Shown: positions 47,364 to 56,023 of the stretch, piece by piece | Layout: each line of letters opens with the position of its first letter | Position numbering within the stretch: the first letter of the stretch is position 1 | Assembly (NCBI RefSeq): GCF_000657795.2 | Contig: NZ_JHEP02000005.1 | Span: 62,001 to 126,000 of the forward strand | Source of the DNA: Bordetella pseudohinzii | GTDB taxonomy: Bacteria > Pseudomonadota > Gammaproteobacteria > Burkholderiales > Burkholderiaceae_B | Direction: 5' to 3' | Length of the DNA: 64,000 bases | Position numbers and translations under genes: made by a program | The notes under the pieces: model-generated | The model's input: the letters and a program-made list of their open reading frames with translations, nothing else | Databases searched by the model: none | Told to the model about the DNA's origin: nothing

Positions 47364-48394
47364 AGGCAGGCAAGAAGCTCTATATTTCCGACGTGACGCT
47401 GCGCGACGGCAGTCATGCGATACGGCATCAATACAGTCTGGAAGATGCCAAGCGGATCGCGCGGGCGCTCGACGAGGCGCGCGTTGATTCCATCGAGGTC
47501 GCGCATGGCGACGGCTTGCAGGGATCCAGCTTCAACTATGGCTTCGGCGCCCACACCGATCTCGAATGGATCGCGGCAGTGGCCGGCGTCGTCAAGCACG
47601 CGAAGATCGCCACCTTGCTGCTGCCCGGCATCGGCACGGTGCACGATCTGAAGGCCGCCTATGAGGCGGGCGTGCGTGTCGTGCGCGTGGCGACGCACTG
47701 TACGGAGGCGGATGTTTCGCGTCAGCATATTGAATACGCCCGCCATCTCGGCATGGAGGCCGTGGGCTTTCTGATGATGAGCCATATGACCAGTCCCCAG
47801 GCCCTGGCGCGACAGGCCAAGCTGATGGAGAGCTATGGCGCGACCTGCTGCTATGTGGTGGATTCCGGCGGCGCCCTCGGCATGGAGGATGTGCGCGACC
47901 GTTTCCGGGCTTTCAAGGAAGTGCTCAAGCCCGAGACCGAGACCGGCATGCACGCCCACCATAACCTGAGCCTGGGCGTGGCCAATTCCATTGTCGCCGT
48001 GCAAGAGGGCTGCGACCGTGTCGACGCCAGCCTGGCCGGCATGGGGGCCGGAGCAGGCAATGCGCCGCTGGAGGTTTTCATCGCCGCGGCGGACCGCCTG
48101 GGCTGGGAGCATGGCACCGATCTCTACAAGCTCATGGACGCGGCCGATGATATCGTGCGTCCGCTGCAGGACCGGCCGGTGCGGGTGGACCGCGAAACGC
48201 TGGCGCTGGGCTATGCGGGGGTGTACAGCTCCTTCCTGCGTCATGCCGAGGCCGCCGCCCGCAAGTACGGCCTGAAGACCGTGGATATCCTGGTCGAGCT
48301 GGGGCGCCGCCGCATGGTGGGCGGGCAGGAAGACATGATCGTGGATGTCGCGCTCGATCTCTTGCGGCGCCAGGAGGCGGCCGCGAAGGCATGA
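47360..48394 (+). CDS. mhpE: 4-hydroxy-2-oxovalerate aldolase
   Basis: 344 residues. It cleaves 4-hydroxy-2-oxovalerate to pyruvate and acetaldehyde; acetaldehyde is passed to the dehydrogenase encoded just upstream. HMGL-like TIM barrel with [14 protein letters not shown] (R15, D16 and H19), [19 protein letters not shown], and the metal-binding [18 protein letters not shown], followed by [21 protein letters not shown]. It completes the lower meta-cleavage pathway to central metabolites. Confidence 0.96.
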   Translation: MKAGKKLYISDVTLRDGSHAIRHQYSLEDAKRIARALDEARVDSIEVAHGDGLQGSSFNYGFGAHTDLEWIAAVAGVVKHAKIATLLLPGIGTVHDLKAAYEAGVRVVRVATHCTEADVSRQHIEYARHLGMEAVGFLMMSHMTSPQALARQAKLMESYGATCCYVVDSGGALGMEDVRDRFRAFKEVLKPETETGMHAHHNLSLGVANSIVAVQEGCDRVDASLAGMGAGAGNAPLEVFIAAADRLGWEHGTDLYKLMDAADDIVRPLQDRPVRVDRETLALGYAGVYSSFLRHAEAAARKYGLKTVDILVELGRRRMVGGQEDMIVDVALDLLRRQEAAAKA

Positions 48395-48429
48395 GGCCAG
48401 GGCAGGGCGGCGCGGCGAGGGTGGAGAAA

Positions 48430-48861
48430 ATGAACGGTTCCATGCAGACGGACATCGCCCTGGGCTTTACGCCCATGGACGATATCCATGAAGAGTTTCT
48501 TGCCTTGAGCGCGGCCTTGCAGCGCGCCAGCGACGCGGAGTTGACGGCGCAGCTCGCCTTGATGGAGGCGCACCTGAAGACGCATTTCGGCCAGGAGGAT
48601 GCGTGGATGGCGCAGACGGCCTTTCCTCCCCGCGATTGCCACATCCAGGAGCACGCCGCCGTCCTGGCCTCGGTGCATGAGGTGCGGTTGCTGCTGGCGC
48701 AGGGCAATGTTCAGGTATGCCGCGATCTGGCCCGCGCATTGGCCGAGTGGTTTCCTGGCCATGCCACGCATCTGGATTCCGCGCTGGCGCATTGGATGTG
48801 CAAGCAGCGTTTCGGCGCCAAGCCCCTGGTATTCAGGCCCGGAAAGCTGACAAGCGCCTAA
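48430..48861 (+). CDS. Bacterial hemerythrin-like oxygen-binding protein
   Basis: 143 residues from ATG 48430; ATG 48391, overlapping the aldolase stop, would add 13 residues and is possible. Four-helix hemerythrin pattern: GFTPMDDIHEEFLAL, EAHLKTHFGQEDAWM, FPPRDCHIQEHAAVLASV and WFPGHATHLDSALAHWM, supplying the His/Glu/Asp ligands of a non-haem diiron site. It follows the meta-cleavage genes with no gap for another promoter, so it may store, deliver or sense O2 for the oxygenases of the cluster (inference). Confidence 0.85.
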   Translation: MNGSMQTDIALGFTPMDDIHEEFLALSAALQRASDAELTAQLALMEAHLKTHFGQEDAWMAQTAFPPRDCHIQEHAAVLASVHEVRLLLAQGNVQVCRDLARALAEWFPGHATHLDSALAHWMCKQRFGAKPLVFRPGKLTSA

Positions 48862-48958
48862 ACGGCGGCGGGCGCGCCAATACGGAAATTGCATAGCAGT
48901 GATGTGAACTTTCGAGTTGCGGTTTACCTCGACTCGCATCAAAATTCTAGAAAATAAA

Positions 48959-48979
48959 TTCCAGAACGTGAATCTGGAA
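48959..48979. promoter_or_regulatory. Inverted repeat before the DctP-type gene
   Basis: TTCCAGA (48959-48965), spacer ACGTGAA, TCTGGAA (48973-48979): perfect 7-bp arms, ending 22 bases before the start codon. Preceded by TTCTAGAA (48945-48952), a variant of the same half-site, and followed by ATCTGGAG. Likely an operator for the transport gene run; regulator unknown. Confidence 0.5.
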
Positions 48980-49001
48980 ATACTATCTGGAGACAAGTCC
49001 A

Positions 49002-50093
49002 ATGCGGTTCGGGGCATTTCGATCCATCGGAAAGCCATTGCTGCGCTCGGCCATGGATGTCGGAGCCCGGAGCCTGCCCGCGCGCCGGGCCCTGGCGTTG
49101 GCATGCGGCATGGCGCTTGGCGCCGCGCAGATTGGCGCGCAGGCCGTCGGCGCGCCGATTGAGCTTGGCGTCGCGGACTACCGCTCCTATCTTCCGGAGA
49201 CGCATTCGCTGCGGATGGCCCTGCATGCCTTTGCCCGGCAGGTCGAGACCAATAGCGGCGGAAGATTGCATGTGCGGGTATGGCCCGGCGCGCCCGCCGG
49301 TTCGCCACAAGACCAGATACAGGCGCTGCGCACGGCGGCGCCCGGGGCGCCCGACATCATGGTGGTGGCGGCCACGGGGCTGGCCGGCCTGAGCCCGGAC
49401 TTTGAATTGTTCGACCTGCCTTATGCGCTGCGCGACGACGCCAGCGTGGACGCCATTTTCGACGGCGGCGTGGGCCAGCGTCTGCTGGCCTCGCTTGCGC
49501 CAGCCGGGCTGGTCGGCCTGGGCTGGATGGAAAACGGTTTTCGCCAGCTGAGTTCTTCCCAGGCGCGGATACAGGGCTTGGCGGATTTCAAGGGCCTTGC
49601 GGTCCGCACGCTGCCCACGGCTGTTTCCACGCAGGCGTTCTCCGCCTGGGGCGCGCGGCCCGTTTCCCTGCCGGCCTCGGGCGTGCATGCCGCGCTGCGT
49701 TCGGGAACCGTCCAGGCGCAGGAAGGTTTCGTGACGCAGCTGCTGGACAGCCGGCTTTACGAGGTCCAGAGGCATGTCTGGCTGACGAATCATTCCTTCG
49801 GCGCACAAGTGCTGGTCATGAACGCGGCGGCCTGGCGCGGGTTGAGCGAGGCCGACGCCCGCGCGCTCAAGGAGGCGGCCATCGCGGCCTCGCGCGAGCA
49901 GCGCGCCGGATCCCGCGCCGAGGCCAGGCAGGCCTTGGCCGAGCTGTCGTCGCGGGGCATGCAGGTGCACCGGATGCCGCCCCGGACATTGGAAGATCTG
50001 GCGGATGCGACCGCCGATGTGCGGCGCCGGCATCCGGCCTTTCTCCAGCTCGGATCATCCCCGGTTTCCCGCTTAATGCAAAACCCCCAATAG
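49002..50093 (+). CDS. TRAP-type (DctP family) substrate-binding protein, orphan
   Basis: 363 residues from ATG 49002; ATG 49053 is an alternative closer to the signal sequence. An Ala-rich export signal (RRALALACGMALGAAQIGAQ) precedes a DctP domain: LRMALHAFARQVETNSGGRL, VRVWPGAPAGSPQDQIQALR, FELFDLPYALRDD, GLGWMENGFRQLSSS, FKGLAVRTLPTAV and AQEGFVTQLLDSRLYEVQRH. Binds a carboxylate-type ligand in the periplasm. The DctQ/DctM membrane subunits are absent; the next gene is an MFS permease. It may instead serve a distant TRAP transporter or act in signalling. Confidence 0.87.
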   Translation: MRFGAFRSIGKPLLRSAMDVGARSLPARRALALACGMALGAAQIGAQAVGAPIELGVADYRSYLPETHSLRMALHAFARQVETNSGGRLHVRVWPGAPAGSPQDQIQALRTAAPGAPDIMVVAATGLAGLSPDFELFDLPYALRDDASVDAIFDGGVGQRLLASLAPAGLVGLGWMENGFRQLSSSQARIQGLADFKGLAVRTLPTAVSTQAFSAWGARPVSLPASGVHAALRSGTVQAQEGFVTQLLDSRLYEVQRHVWLTNHSFGAQVLVMNAAAWRGLSEADARALKEAAIAASREQRAGSRAEARQALAELSSRGMQVHRMPPRTLEDLADATADVRRRHPAFLQLGSSPVSRLMQNPQ

Positions 50094-50106
50094 GCAAGAG
50101 CGTTCC

Positions 50107-51489
50107 ATGACACATCCCATCACCGCGGAAGTCCGCGAGAAACAGAAGCGGCGGGCCATTCTGGCCAGCTATATCGGCACCACGCTGGAGTACTACGACT
50201 TCCTGCTGTACGGTGTGGCCGCGGCGCTGGTGTTTCCCAAGATTTTTTTCGTCACTCTGGATCCTCTGACGGCCACCTTGTCGTCCTTCGCGACCTTTGC
50301 CGTCGGCTATTTTGCCCGGCCCCTGGGGGCGGTCGTGTTCGGACACTACGGCGACCGGCTGGGGCGCAAGAATGTGCTGGTCGTGACCCTGGTCCTGATG
50401 GGACTGGCCAGCGTGCTGATCGGCCTGCTGCCCACCTATCATCAGATCGGCATCGCCGCGCCGATCCTGCTCGTCGTGCTGCGTCTGTTGCAGGGCGTGG
50501 CGATAGGCGGAGAGTGGGGCGGCGCGACGCTGATGTCGATGGAGCACGCCAAGCCCAAGGGACGGGGGTTCGCCGTCAGCCTGGTCAGCGCGGGAGGGCC
50601 CACCGGGGCGGTGCTGGGCACCCTGGTCATGACGCCGTTCACGCTGCTGCCCGGAGAGGCTTTCCTGAGCTGGGGATGGCGCGTGCCGTTTCTGATCAGC
50701 GCCCTCTTGATGGTGCTGGGGCTGATGATCCGCCTGAAGGTCACGGAAACCCCAGAGTACGAGGCCGCGCGCCAGGCCCGCGCCGCGCAGCCGGGCCCGA
50801 AGGCGATTCCGCTGGTGACCGTGCTGCGCTACAACAAGCGCCAGATCCTGTCCGGCGTGCTCGGCGGCCTGGCCCCCTTGTCCTTCGCCACTTTCGCGGC
50901 GGCCTTTCTGCTGAACTATTCGGTCGAGGTCGGCCATACGCGCACCAGCGCGCTGATCGCGATGACCATCGCGAACTTCCTGAATATCTTCACGCTGCCC
51001 TTGTTCGGCGCGCTATCGGATCGCGTGGGCCGCCGGCCCATGATGATCACCGGCGCGCTGTCGGGCATCGTGCTGATCTGGCCCATCTTCCTGCTGGTCC
51101 ATCAGCCAGGCTTTTTTGCCTTGCTGCTGGCCATGGTGCTGGCGATGCCGCTGATACAGGCCCTCATGGGCGGGGTCTACAACACCTGGCTGAGCGAGAA
51201 GTTTGCCGCCGATGTGCGCTATAGCGGCATCGCGCTGACGTTCCAGATCGCCTCGACGCTGGGCGCGGGGCTGTCGCCCTTGATCGCCACCAGTCTGCTG
51301 GCGGCCTCGGCGGGCGGCACGCCGCAGTGGGTGGCGCTGTATTTCGGCGCGGTCTGCCTGGTCAGCTGTATCGCCTACCTCAAGGGCGGCGAGCGTTTCG
51401 ACGCGGAGCTGCCGACGCACACCGTGACCGATGAGGCGCAAGCCAGGCCGGAACCGGCATCCGGCGGTATCCATAAGCAGCTTGTCTAG
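50107..51489 (+). CDS. MFS permease of the metabolite:H+ symporter (MHS) family
   Basis: 460 residues, 12 predicted membrane segments. MHS signature: SYIGTTLEYYDFLLYGVAAA, FFVTLDPLTATLSSFATFAV, GHYGDRLGRKNVLV, LLQGVAIGGEWGGATLMSME, and SDRVGRRPMMI in the second half. Members import organic or aromatic acids with protons. Located between an orphan binding protein and a porin and beside aromatic catabolic genes, it is a good candidate for uptake of the pathway substrate. The start ATG 50107 follows the previous stop by 13 bases. Confidence 0.93.
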   Translation: MTHPITAEVREKQKRRAILASYIGTTLEYYDFLLYGVAAALVFPKIFFVTLDPLTATLSSFATFAVGYFARPLGAVVFGHYGDRLGRKNVLVVTLVLMGLASVLIGLLPTYHQIGIAAPILLVVLRLLQGVAIGGEWGGATLMSMEHAKPKGRGFAVSLVSAGGPTGAVLGTLVMTPFTLLPGEAFLSWGWRVPFLISALLMVLGLMIRLKVTETPEYEAARQARAAQPGPKAIPLVTVLRYNKRQILSGVLGGLAPLSFATFAAAFLLNYSVEVGHTRTSALIAMTIANFLNIFTLPLFGALSDRVGRRPMMITGALSGIVLIWPIFLLVHQPGFFALLLAMVLAMPLIQALMGGVYNTWLSEKFAADVRYSGIALTFQIASTLGAGLSPLIATSLLAASAGGTPQWVALYFGAVCLVSCIAYLKGGERFDAELPTHTVTDEAQARPEPASGGIHKQLV

Positions 51490-51629
51490 GGACAGCTTGC
51501 TTCCCAGGCTCGGATGAGGGGGCCATCGGCAGCGCCGGGCCTGACGAATTGACGATAGCGGAAACAGCATGGCGCGCCGGGCGCCAGGGATGTGTTCGCG
51601 CTCATAACGATAAAACACACGGAGACAAG

Positions 51630-52712
51630 GTGAAAAAAATATATGCAGCAGCCCTGATGGGAGGGCTTTGCGGGCCGGTGGCCGCCGCCACCGTGACCGT
51701 TTACGGCGTGGCCGATGTGCACATCAGCCACTACCGCCATGGCGATGGCAGCATGACCAGCATGGAGTCTGGCGGCCTGGGAGGGTCCCGCATCGGCTTC
51801 CGGGGGGTGGAAGACCTGGGCCGCGGCCGCCAGGCGGTCTTCATGCTGGAGGCGGGCTTCAATATCAACAACGGGAAGTCCGGGCAGAGCGGGCGCCTCT
51901 TCGGGCGCCAGGCTTATCTGGGCTTGCGCGACAAGGAGCTTGGGTCGCTGATTGCCGGACGTTTGCAAGGGCTGGGCTATATTTTCGGCGGGGTCTATGA
52001 CCCCATGATGGTGGCGCCCGGTTCGGTCATCGGGTCGCTGACGGGCGAAAACGCGCGTCCCTGGATGTACAACCCGCTTTCCGATCCCGCCCGCATGGAC
52101 AACGCGGTGCTGTACACGACTCCGAAATGGGGAGGCTTGCAGCTGGGCTATCAGCATGGCTTCCGCGACGATGCCGGTGTATCCGCCCTGCGCAGCAAGC
52201 GCTTCGACCTGGCGTCCCTGACCTATGCCGAAGGGCCGGTGAGCATGACCTATGGCTTTGGCCATAGCGCCGGGACCACCGGCCAGACCGCGGCCACCAG
52301 CGACCAGACCGAGCATGCTTTCGGCGTGCGCTACGCCTTGTCCTGGGCGACGCTCTTCGCGACCTACCAGTTGCGCAAGACCGACGGCTATGGCGGTTCG
52401 GATCAGGCGTGGCAGGTCGGCGCCCAGCTGCCGGCCGGCAGCGTGGGCCGGATACACCTGGCCTATGGGCGTTCGACCAATGACACGCCATTCGGTCCCA
52501 GCGACGCCAGCGCCGGCTGGGGCGTGAAATCCTGGGCGGTGGCCTATGTCTACAGCCTGTCCACGCGCACCACGCTCTATGCCTACTTCAAGCAGCTGGA
52601 CAACGACGGCAAGGCCCGGCAGGGCATTTTCCCGCCGGGCGGCCTGGACGCGCCCAGCCGTTTTGGCGACAAGGTCACGGCCTTGGGCATTGGCATGCAG
52701 CATCGTTTCTAG
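51630..52712 (+). CDS. Gram-negative general porin (Burkholderiales OmpC-like)
   Basis: 360 residues from GTG 51630, with GGAG five bases upstream. Signal peptide MKKIYAAALMGGLCGPVAAA, then TVTVYGVADVHISHYRHGDG, SGGLGGSRIGFRGVEDLG, GRQAVFMLEAGFNINNGKSG, RLFGRQAYLGL and the terminal aromatic GIGMQHRF required for outer-membrane assembly. A 16-strand trimeric porin is expected. Its place beside permease genes suggests it admits the same solutes. Confidence 0.94.
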   Translation: MKKIYAAALMGGLCGPVAAATVTVYGVADVHISHYRHGDGSMTSMESGGLGGSRIGFRGVEDLGRGRQAVFMLEAGFNINNGKSGQSGRLFGRQAYLGLRDKELGSLIAGRLQGLGYIFGGVYDPMMVAPGSVIGSLTGENARPWMYNPLSDPARMDNAVLYTTPKWGGLQLGYQHGFRDDAGVSALRSKRFDLASLTYAEGPVSMTYGFGHSAGTTGQTAATSDQTEHAFGVRYALSWATLFATYQLRKTDGYGGSDQAWQVGAQLPAGSVGRIHLAYGRSTNDTPFGPSDASAGWGVKSWAVAYVYSLSTRTTLYAYFKQLDNDGKARQGIFPPGGLDAPSRFGDKVTALGIGMQHRF

Positions 52713-52782
52713 GCGCCTGCCGCGCCATTGACCACGAGGGCGGCAGGAGTGCCGTCCGCAATCTCACATAAAAGGATTCTTC

Positions 52783-53214
52783 ATGCGCATCCTGTCCGTA
52801 CTTGTCGGCGCGGTCTTCGTCGCCTGGATCGCCCATGGCCTGCACAACAATCCACGCTGGACATGGGCGCCCGGAGAGGGCGAGCTGCCGCGCGATGTGG
52901 TGGCCATGTATATGGACATGGCATACAAGCAGGGCGATGTCGCCCTGGCCGCGAAAACTTTCTTCTCCCCCGCCACCAAGGACGATGTTGCGCCCGGCCA
53001 GATCCTGCCCGGCCAGAAGCCATTCGAGCCCAAGATCATCCAGGTTGTCGCCGAAGGATTCAACGTGGTCGTGCGATACCGCGCGCCGTCCGAGGGCGGC
53101 GAGGCGGAGTATGTGGAGATCTTCAAGATCCATAACGGGCGCATCGCGGCAAGAGAGCGCATCGTCCGCGGCGCCGCCGCGCAACTGGCCGCCTCGCCGG
53201 CGGTCGCCCGCTAA
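52783..53214 (+). CDS. Small exported or membrane-anchored NTF2/SnoaL-like protein
   Basis: 143 residues; AAAGGA precedes the ATG. A hydrophobic N-terminus (MRILSVLVGAVFVAWIAHGL) is a signal peptide or anchor. The remainder (VVAMYMDMAYKQGDVALAAK, VVAEGFNVVVRYRAP, AEYVEIFKIHNGRI) has the pattern of the SnoaL/NTF2 fold of small isomerases, hydrolases or binding proteins. It is 12 bases before the DoxX-like gene and starts the operon that holds the two PrpD-like proteins, so it may work on the same periplasmic substrate. Function not assigned. Confidence 0.65.
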   Translation: MRILSVLVGAVFVAWIAHGLHNNPRWTWAPGEGELPRDVVAMYMDMAYKQGDVALAAKTFFSPATKDDVAPGQILPGQKPFEPKIIQVVAEGFNVVVRYRAPSEGGEAEYVEIFKIHNGRIAARERIVRGAAAQLAASPAVAR

Positions 53215-53226
53215 GAGGAGCACGCA

Positions 53227-53733
53227 ATGAACAGACTCACGCAATTCAAGCTGAGCCCGCAAGGGATAGGTCAGCTCGTCATCGCCCTGTTGCGCCTGTA
53301 TCTGGGCGCGTGGATGGTGGTCAGCGGTTCCAGCTATTGGCTGCACCAGCTGGGTTACCAACCCGTATTTCCCCAGCCTTTCGGCAGCCTGCCGGACTCC
53401 AACAAGCTGCTCATCACCTTCGTGGAGGTGGGGTTGTTCGATCTGGTGAAGAGCTTTGAAATCATCGGCGGCCTGCTGCTGATCTTCAATATCTTCGTGC
53501 CCCTGGGCCTGGTCATTCTCTTTCCGATCAGCGGCATGGTGTTCTACAACGCCGTGGTGCTGAACCAGCGCTATGACGGGATATTGTCGCTGACCTATAT
53601 GGGCACCGCCTGCCTGTACATGAATGTCGTGCTGCTGCTGGCCTATATCAAGTATTACCTGCCCATGCTGTCGTTCAATGCGCGCAGCGGCGGCCTGGCG
53701 GACTTGAAGCGCCTGCCCGAAGTGCTGCGATGA
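53227..53733 (+). CDS. DoxX-like four-helix membrane protein A
   Basis: 168 residues, four predicted membrane segments. Similar in layout and motifs to the protein at 55291: LLRLYLGAWMVVSGSSYW against WLRLYFGAHLLFSGIRY, KSFEIIGGLLLIFNIFVPLG against KYLEIMTGAMIFFNRLPLLG, and MNVVLLLAYIKYY against MNGVLLLAYSGWMF. The pattern is that of DoxX-type proteins, some of which are quinone-linked oxidoreductase subunits; here no activity is proven. It overlaps the next gene by ATGA, linking it tightly to the Tat-signal PrpD-like protein A. Confidence 0.72.
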   Translation: MNRLTQFKLSPQGIGQLVIALLRLYLGAWMVVSGSSYWLHQLGYQPVFPQPFGSLPDSNKLLITFVEVGLFDLVKSFEIIGGLLLIFNIFVPLGLVILFPISGMVFYNAVVLNQRYDGILSLTYMGTACLYMNVVLLLAYIKYYLPMLSFNARSGGLADLKRLPEVLR

Positions 53734-55265
53734 CAGCGGCGAGGCCGATCATGAAGCCTTTCTCTCCCACGCGGCGGCGCTTGGCCCAGGGTGCCATCCT
53801 GGCGGCGGGATTGTCCCTCGGCGGCGCGCGGGCGGCGGGGGGCGGCCCTGTCCGCGACAGCGCGGCGTCCGCCAGGGCCGATGCCATCGAGGACCTGGTC
53901 GATTATTGCCTGGCGACGACTTACGAAAGCCTGCCGGAAGCTATCGCCGTCATCGCCAAACAGCAGGTGCTCGACACGATAGGCGTCGCATTGGCCGGCT
54001 ACGCCGCCGACGGCGTGCGCCAGCTGCGCGAGTTCACCGCGGCCATGGGCGGCAGGCCGGAGAGCCGTATCTGGGGATCTCCGGTCGCAGTGCCGGCCCA
54101 CGAGGCGGCGCGCGTCAATGGCGCCATGGCGCATGCGCTGGACTACGACGACACGCACGAGAAATCGTATGTCCATCCCTCCGTCATCACCATACCGGCG
54201 GTCCTGGCGGTCGCCGAAAAAAGGCCGGGCGTGACGGGGCGGGACATCATCGTCGCCACGGCACTGGGCACCGACCTGAGTTGCCGGCTGGCCATGGCCG
54301 CCCAGCCCGGGGTAGATCCTTTCAAAGTGGGTTGGCACAACACAACAGTGTATGGCTATATCAGCTCCGCGCTCGCGGCCGGCAAGTTGCTCGGACTGAG
54401 CCGCCAGCAGATGATCGACGCCGCCGGCATTGCCTATCACCAGGCCGCGGGCAACGCCCAGGCCCATGTGGACGGCGCGCTTACCAAGCGCATGGGGCCT
54501 GGCTTCGCCGGTTCCGCGGGGGTGTTGGCCGCCCAGCTGGCGCAATCGGGGGTGAGCGGCGCGCGCCAGGTTCTCGAAGGACCGATAGGCCTGTACCGGC
54601 AGTACCACGGGGGCGATTACGACCGCAGCCGTCTGCTGGATGGGCTCGGCAGCCATTTCGCCGCGGCGGATCTTTCCTTTAAGCCCTATCCCTCATGCCG
54701 GGGCAGCCACACGGCCGTGGATGCGGCGCTGGCCATCCGGGGGCAGCAGGGCTTTCCGGTATCGGAGATCGCGGCCATCACCATCCAGATGGGCCCGGGC
54801 GAGTACAAGCTGCTCGGCACGCCGATCGAGGCCAAGCGCCGGCCACGCTCCAATGTCCAGGCGCAGTTCAGCAATCCCTGGATTGTCGCCACGACCCTGC
54901 TGGACGGCCGTCTTTCGCTCGCGGACTTCTCGCCCGCGGCGCTGGACCGGCCCGAGGTCCTGGCGCTGACGGCGAAGACCCATACGGCGCTGGATGCCTC
55001 CTTGCTCGCCGAAGGCGGCGGGGTGGGGCCGACCCGGCTCACGGTGGAGCTGCGGGACGGCCGTCGATACATCCAAACCGTCCGCACGGCCAAGGGCGAG
55101 CCGAATCAGCCTCTGAGCGTCGCCGAATTCGAACAGAAGTTCTCAGACTGTGCGCGGTCGGCGGGCCTGGCCGCAGGCCAGGCGGCCGCGCTCATGTCGA
55201 CCATCCTGGGCCTGGAGCGTCTGACGGACGCCCGCGCGCTCACCAGACAAATGATTCCGGCGTAA
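53730..55265 (+). CDS. MmgE/PrpD-family protein A with Tat-like signal
   Basis: 511 residues from ATG 53730 (ATG 53751 also possible). The N-terminus carries twin arginines (T14-R15-R16-R17-L18-A19-Q20), a hydrophobic stretch and ARAA, looking like a Tat signal. The MmgE/PrpD fold follows: LPEAIAVIAKQQVLDTIGVA, MAHALDYDDTHEKSYVHPS (D140, D141, H149), YHQAAGNAQAHVDGALTKR, KPYPSCRGSHTAVDAAL and RRPRSNVQAQFSNPWIVAT. The family contains 2-methylcitrate dehydratase and cis-aconitate decarboxylase, normally cytoplasmic. Export of a folded PrpD-like lyase or isomerase, paired with a DoxX-like protein, is unusual. Substrate unknown. Confidence 0.85.
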   Translation: MTAARPIMKPFSPTRRRLAQGAILAAGLSLGGARAAGGGPVRDSAASARADAIEDLVDYCLATTYESLPEAIAVIAKQQVLDTIGVALAGYAADGVRQLREFTAAMGGRPESRIWGSPVAVPAHEAARVNGAMAHALDYDDTHEKSYVHPSVITIPAVLAVAEKRPGVTGRDIIVATALGTDLSCRLAMAAQPGVDPFKVGWHNTTVYGYISSALAAGKLLGLSRQQMIDAAGIAYHQAAGNAQAHVDGALTKRMGPGFAGSAGVLAAQLAQSGVSGARQVLEGPIGLYRQYHGGDYDRSRLLDGLGSHFAAADLSFKPYPSCRGSHTAVDAALAIRGQQGFPVSEIAAITIQMGPGEYKLLGTPIEAKRRPRSNVQAQFSNPWIVATTLLDGRLSLADFSPAALDRPEVLALTAKTHTALDASLLAEGGGVGPTRLTVELRDGRRYIQTVRTAKGEPNQPLSVAEFEQKFSDCARSAGLAAGQAAALMSTILGLERLTDARALTRQMIPA

Positions 55266-55290
55266 CCGCCGTCAATAAGGGAGCAGGGAA

Positions 55291-55755
55291 ATGGCATCGA
55301 GGTCGCCTTGGTATTACATCATTCATTGGTTGCGCCTGTACTTCGGCGCTCATCTGCTGTTTTCGGGCATCCGCTACGCGGCCACCGGCTATGTGCCGGA
55401 GATCCCGGGGATAGGCGGCGAGTGGGTGCAGGCCAACGCCAATATCTACCTCTACCAGATGATCAAGTACCTGGAGATCATGACCGGCGCGATGATTTTC
55501 TTCAATCGCTTGCCGCTGCTGGGCCTGATCCTGGAGTTTCCGGCCACGATCAATATCTTCTGGCTGAACACCTTCATCGTCGCGACGCCGCGCCAGCTGT
55601 TCACCGGCCCGCAGGAGCTGTTCATGAACGGGGTCTTGCTGCTGGCGTACAGCGGCTGGATGTTCGCGGCCGTCAAGCCCAGGCTGGAACCCCTGTGGCT
55701 ATGGGACGGCGCCAAGGCTTACCAGCCGGGGATCGGTCGCCGCATGACTGACTGA
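55291..55755 (+). CDS. DoxX-like membrane protein B
   Basis: 154 residues with four hydrophobic segments; 25 bases after PrpD-like protein A. Homologous in outline to membrane protein A at 53227 (LRLYFGAHLLFSGIRYAATG, YQMIKYLEIMTGAMIFFNRL, LLGLILEFPATINIFWLNTF, FMNGVLLLAYSGWMF). The repetition of membrane protein plus PrpD-like protein shows this is one unit present twice. A role as membrane partner or electron carrier for the exported enzyme is speculative. Confidence 0.72.
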   Translation: MASRSPWYYIIHWLRLYFGAHLLFSGIRYAATGYVPEIPGIGGEWVQANANIYLYQMIKYLEIMTGAMIFFNRLPLLGLILEFPATINIFWLNTFIVATPRQLFTGPQELFMNGVLLLAYSGWMFAAVKPRLEPLWLWDGAKAYQPGIGRRMTD

Positions 55756-55800
55756 TGGCCTGCCGCCGTCGCCCGAAAACGCAGCTTTCAAGGTGAATAC

Positions 55801-55989
55801 ATGGACAAGAGTAAATGGATGGCCGTCGTGGTTTGCGTCGGCCTGACCGCCGCCGCCTATATCGGCTCCACCGGCCTTTTCTATACCGAGTTCCGGCCGA
55901 TACGCAATTACGACCTGGTGGCTTTCGCGGGGTCATGGCTGGGGCTGATCTGGCTGCTGATCCGCGATAGGAACAAGAAAGACGACTGA
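55801..55989 (+). CDS. Small two-helix membrane protein
   Basis: 62 residues: MDKSKWMAVVVCVGLTAAAY opens a first helix, and a second follows (LVAFAGSWLGLIWLLI), with a charged tail RDRNKKDD. Located between DoxX-like protein B and PrpD-like protein B in the same direction with short gaps, so it is probably a real operon member. No family recognised; an accessory subunit of the membrane unit is possible. Confidence 0.62.
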   Translation: MDKSKWMAVVVCVGLTAAAYIGSTGLFYTEFRPIRNYDLVAFAGSWLGLIWLLIRDRNKKDD

Positions 55990-56023
55990 GGTCCGCCGGG
56001 CGACAGGCCCAGGGAGAACAAGC

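Noticed and set aside
52716-52747. 8-bp inverted repeat (CCTGCCGC/GCGGCAGG) after the porin gene as a terminator
   Set aside because: A 16-base loop and no T run make it a poor intrinsic terminator; not listed as a feature.
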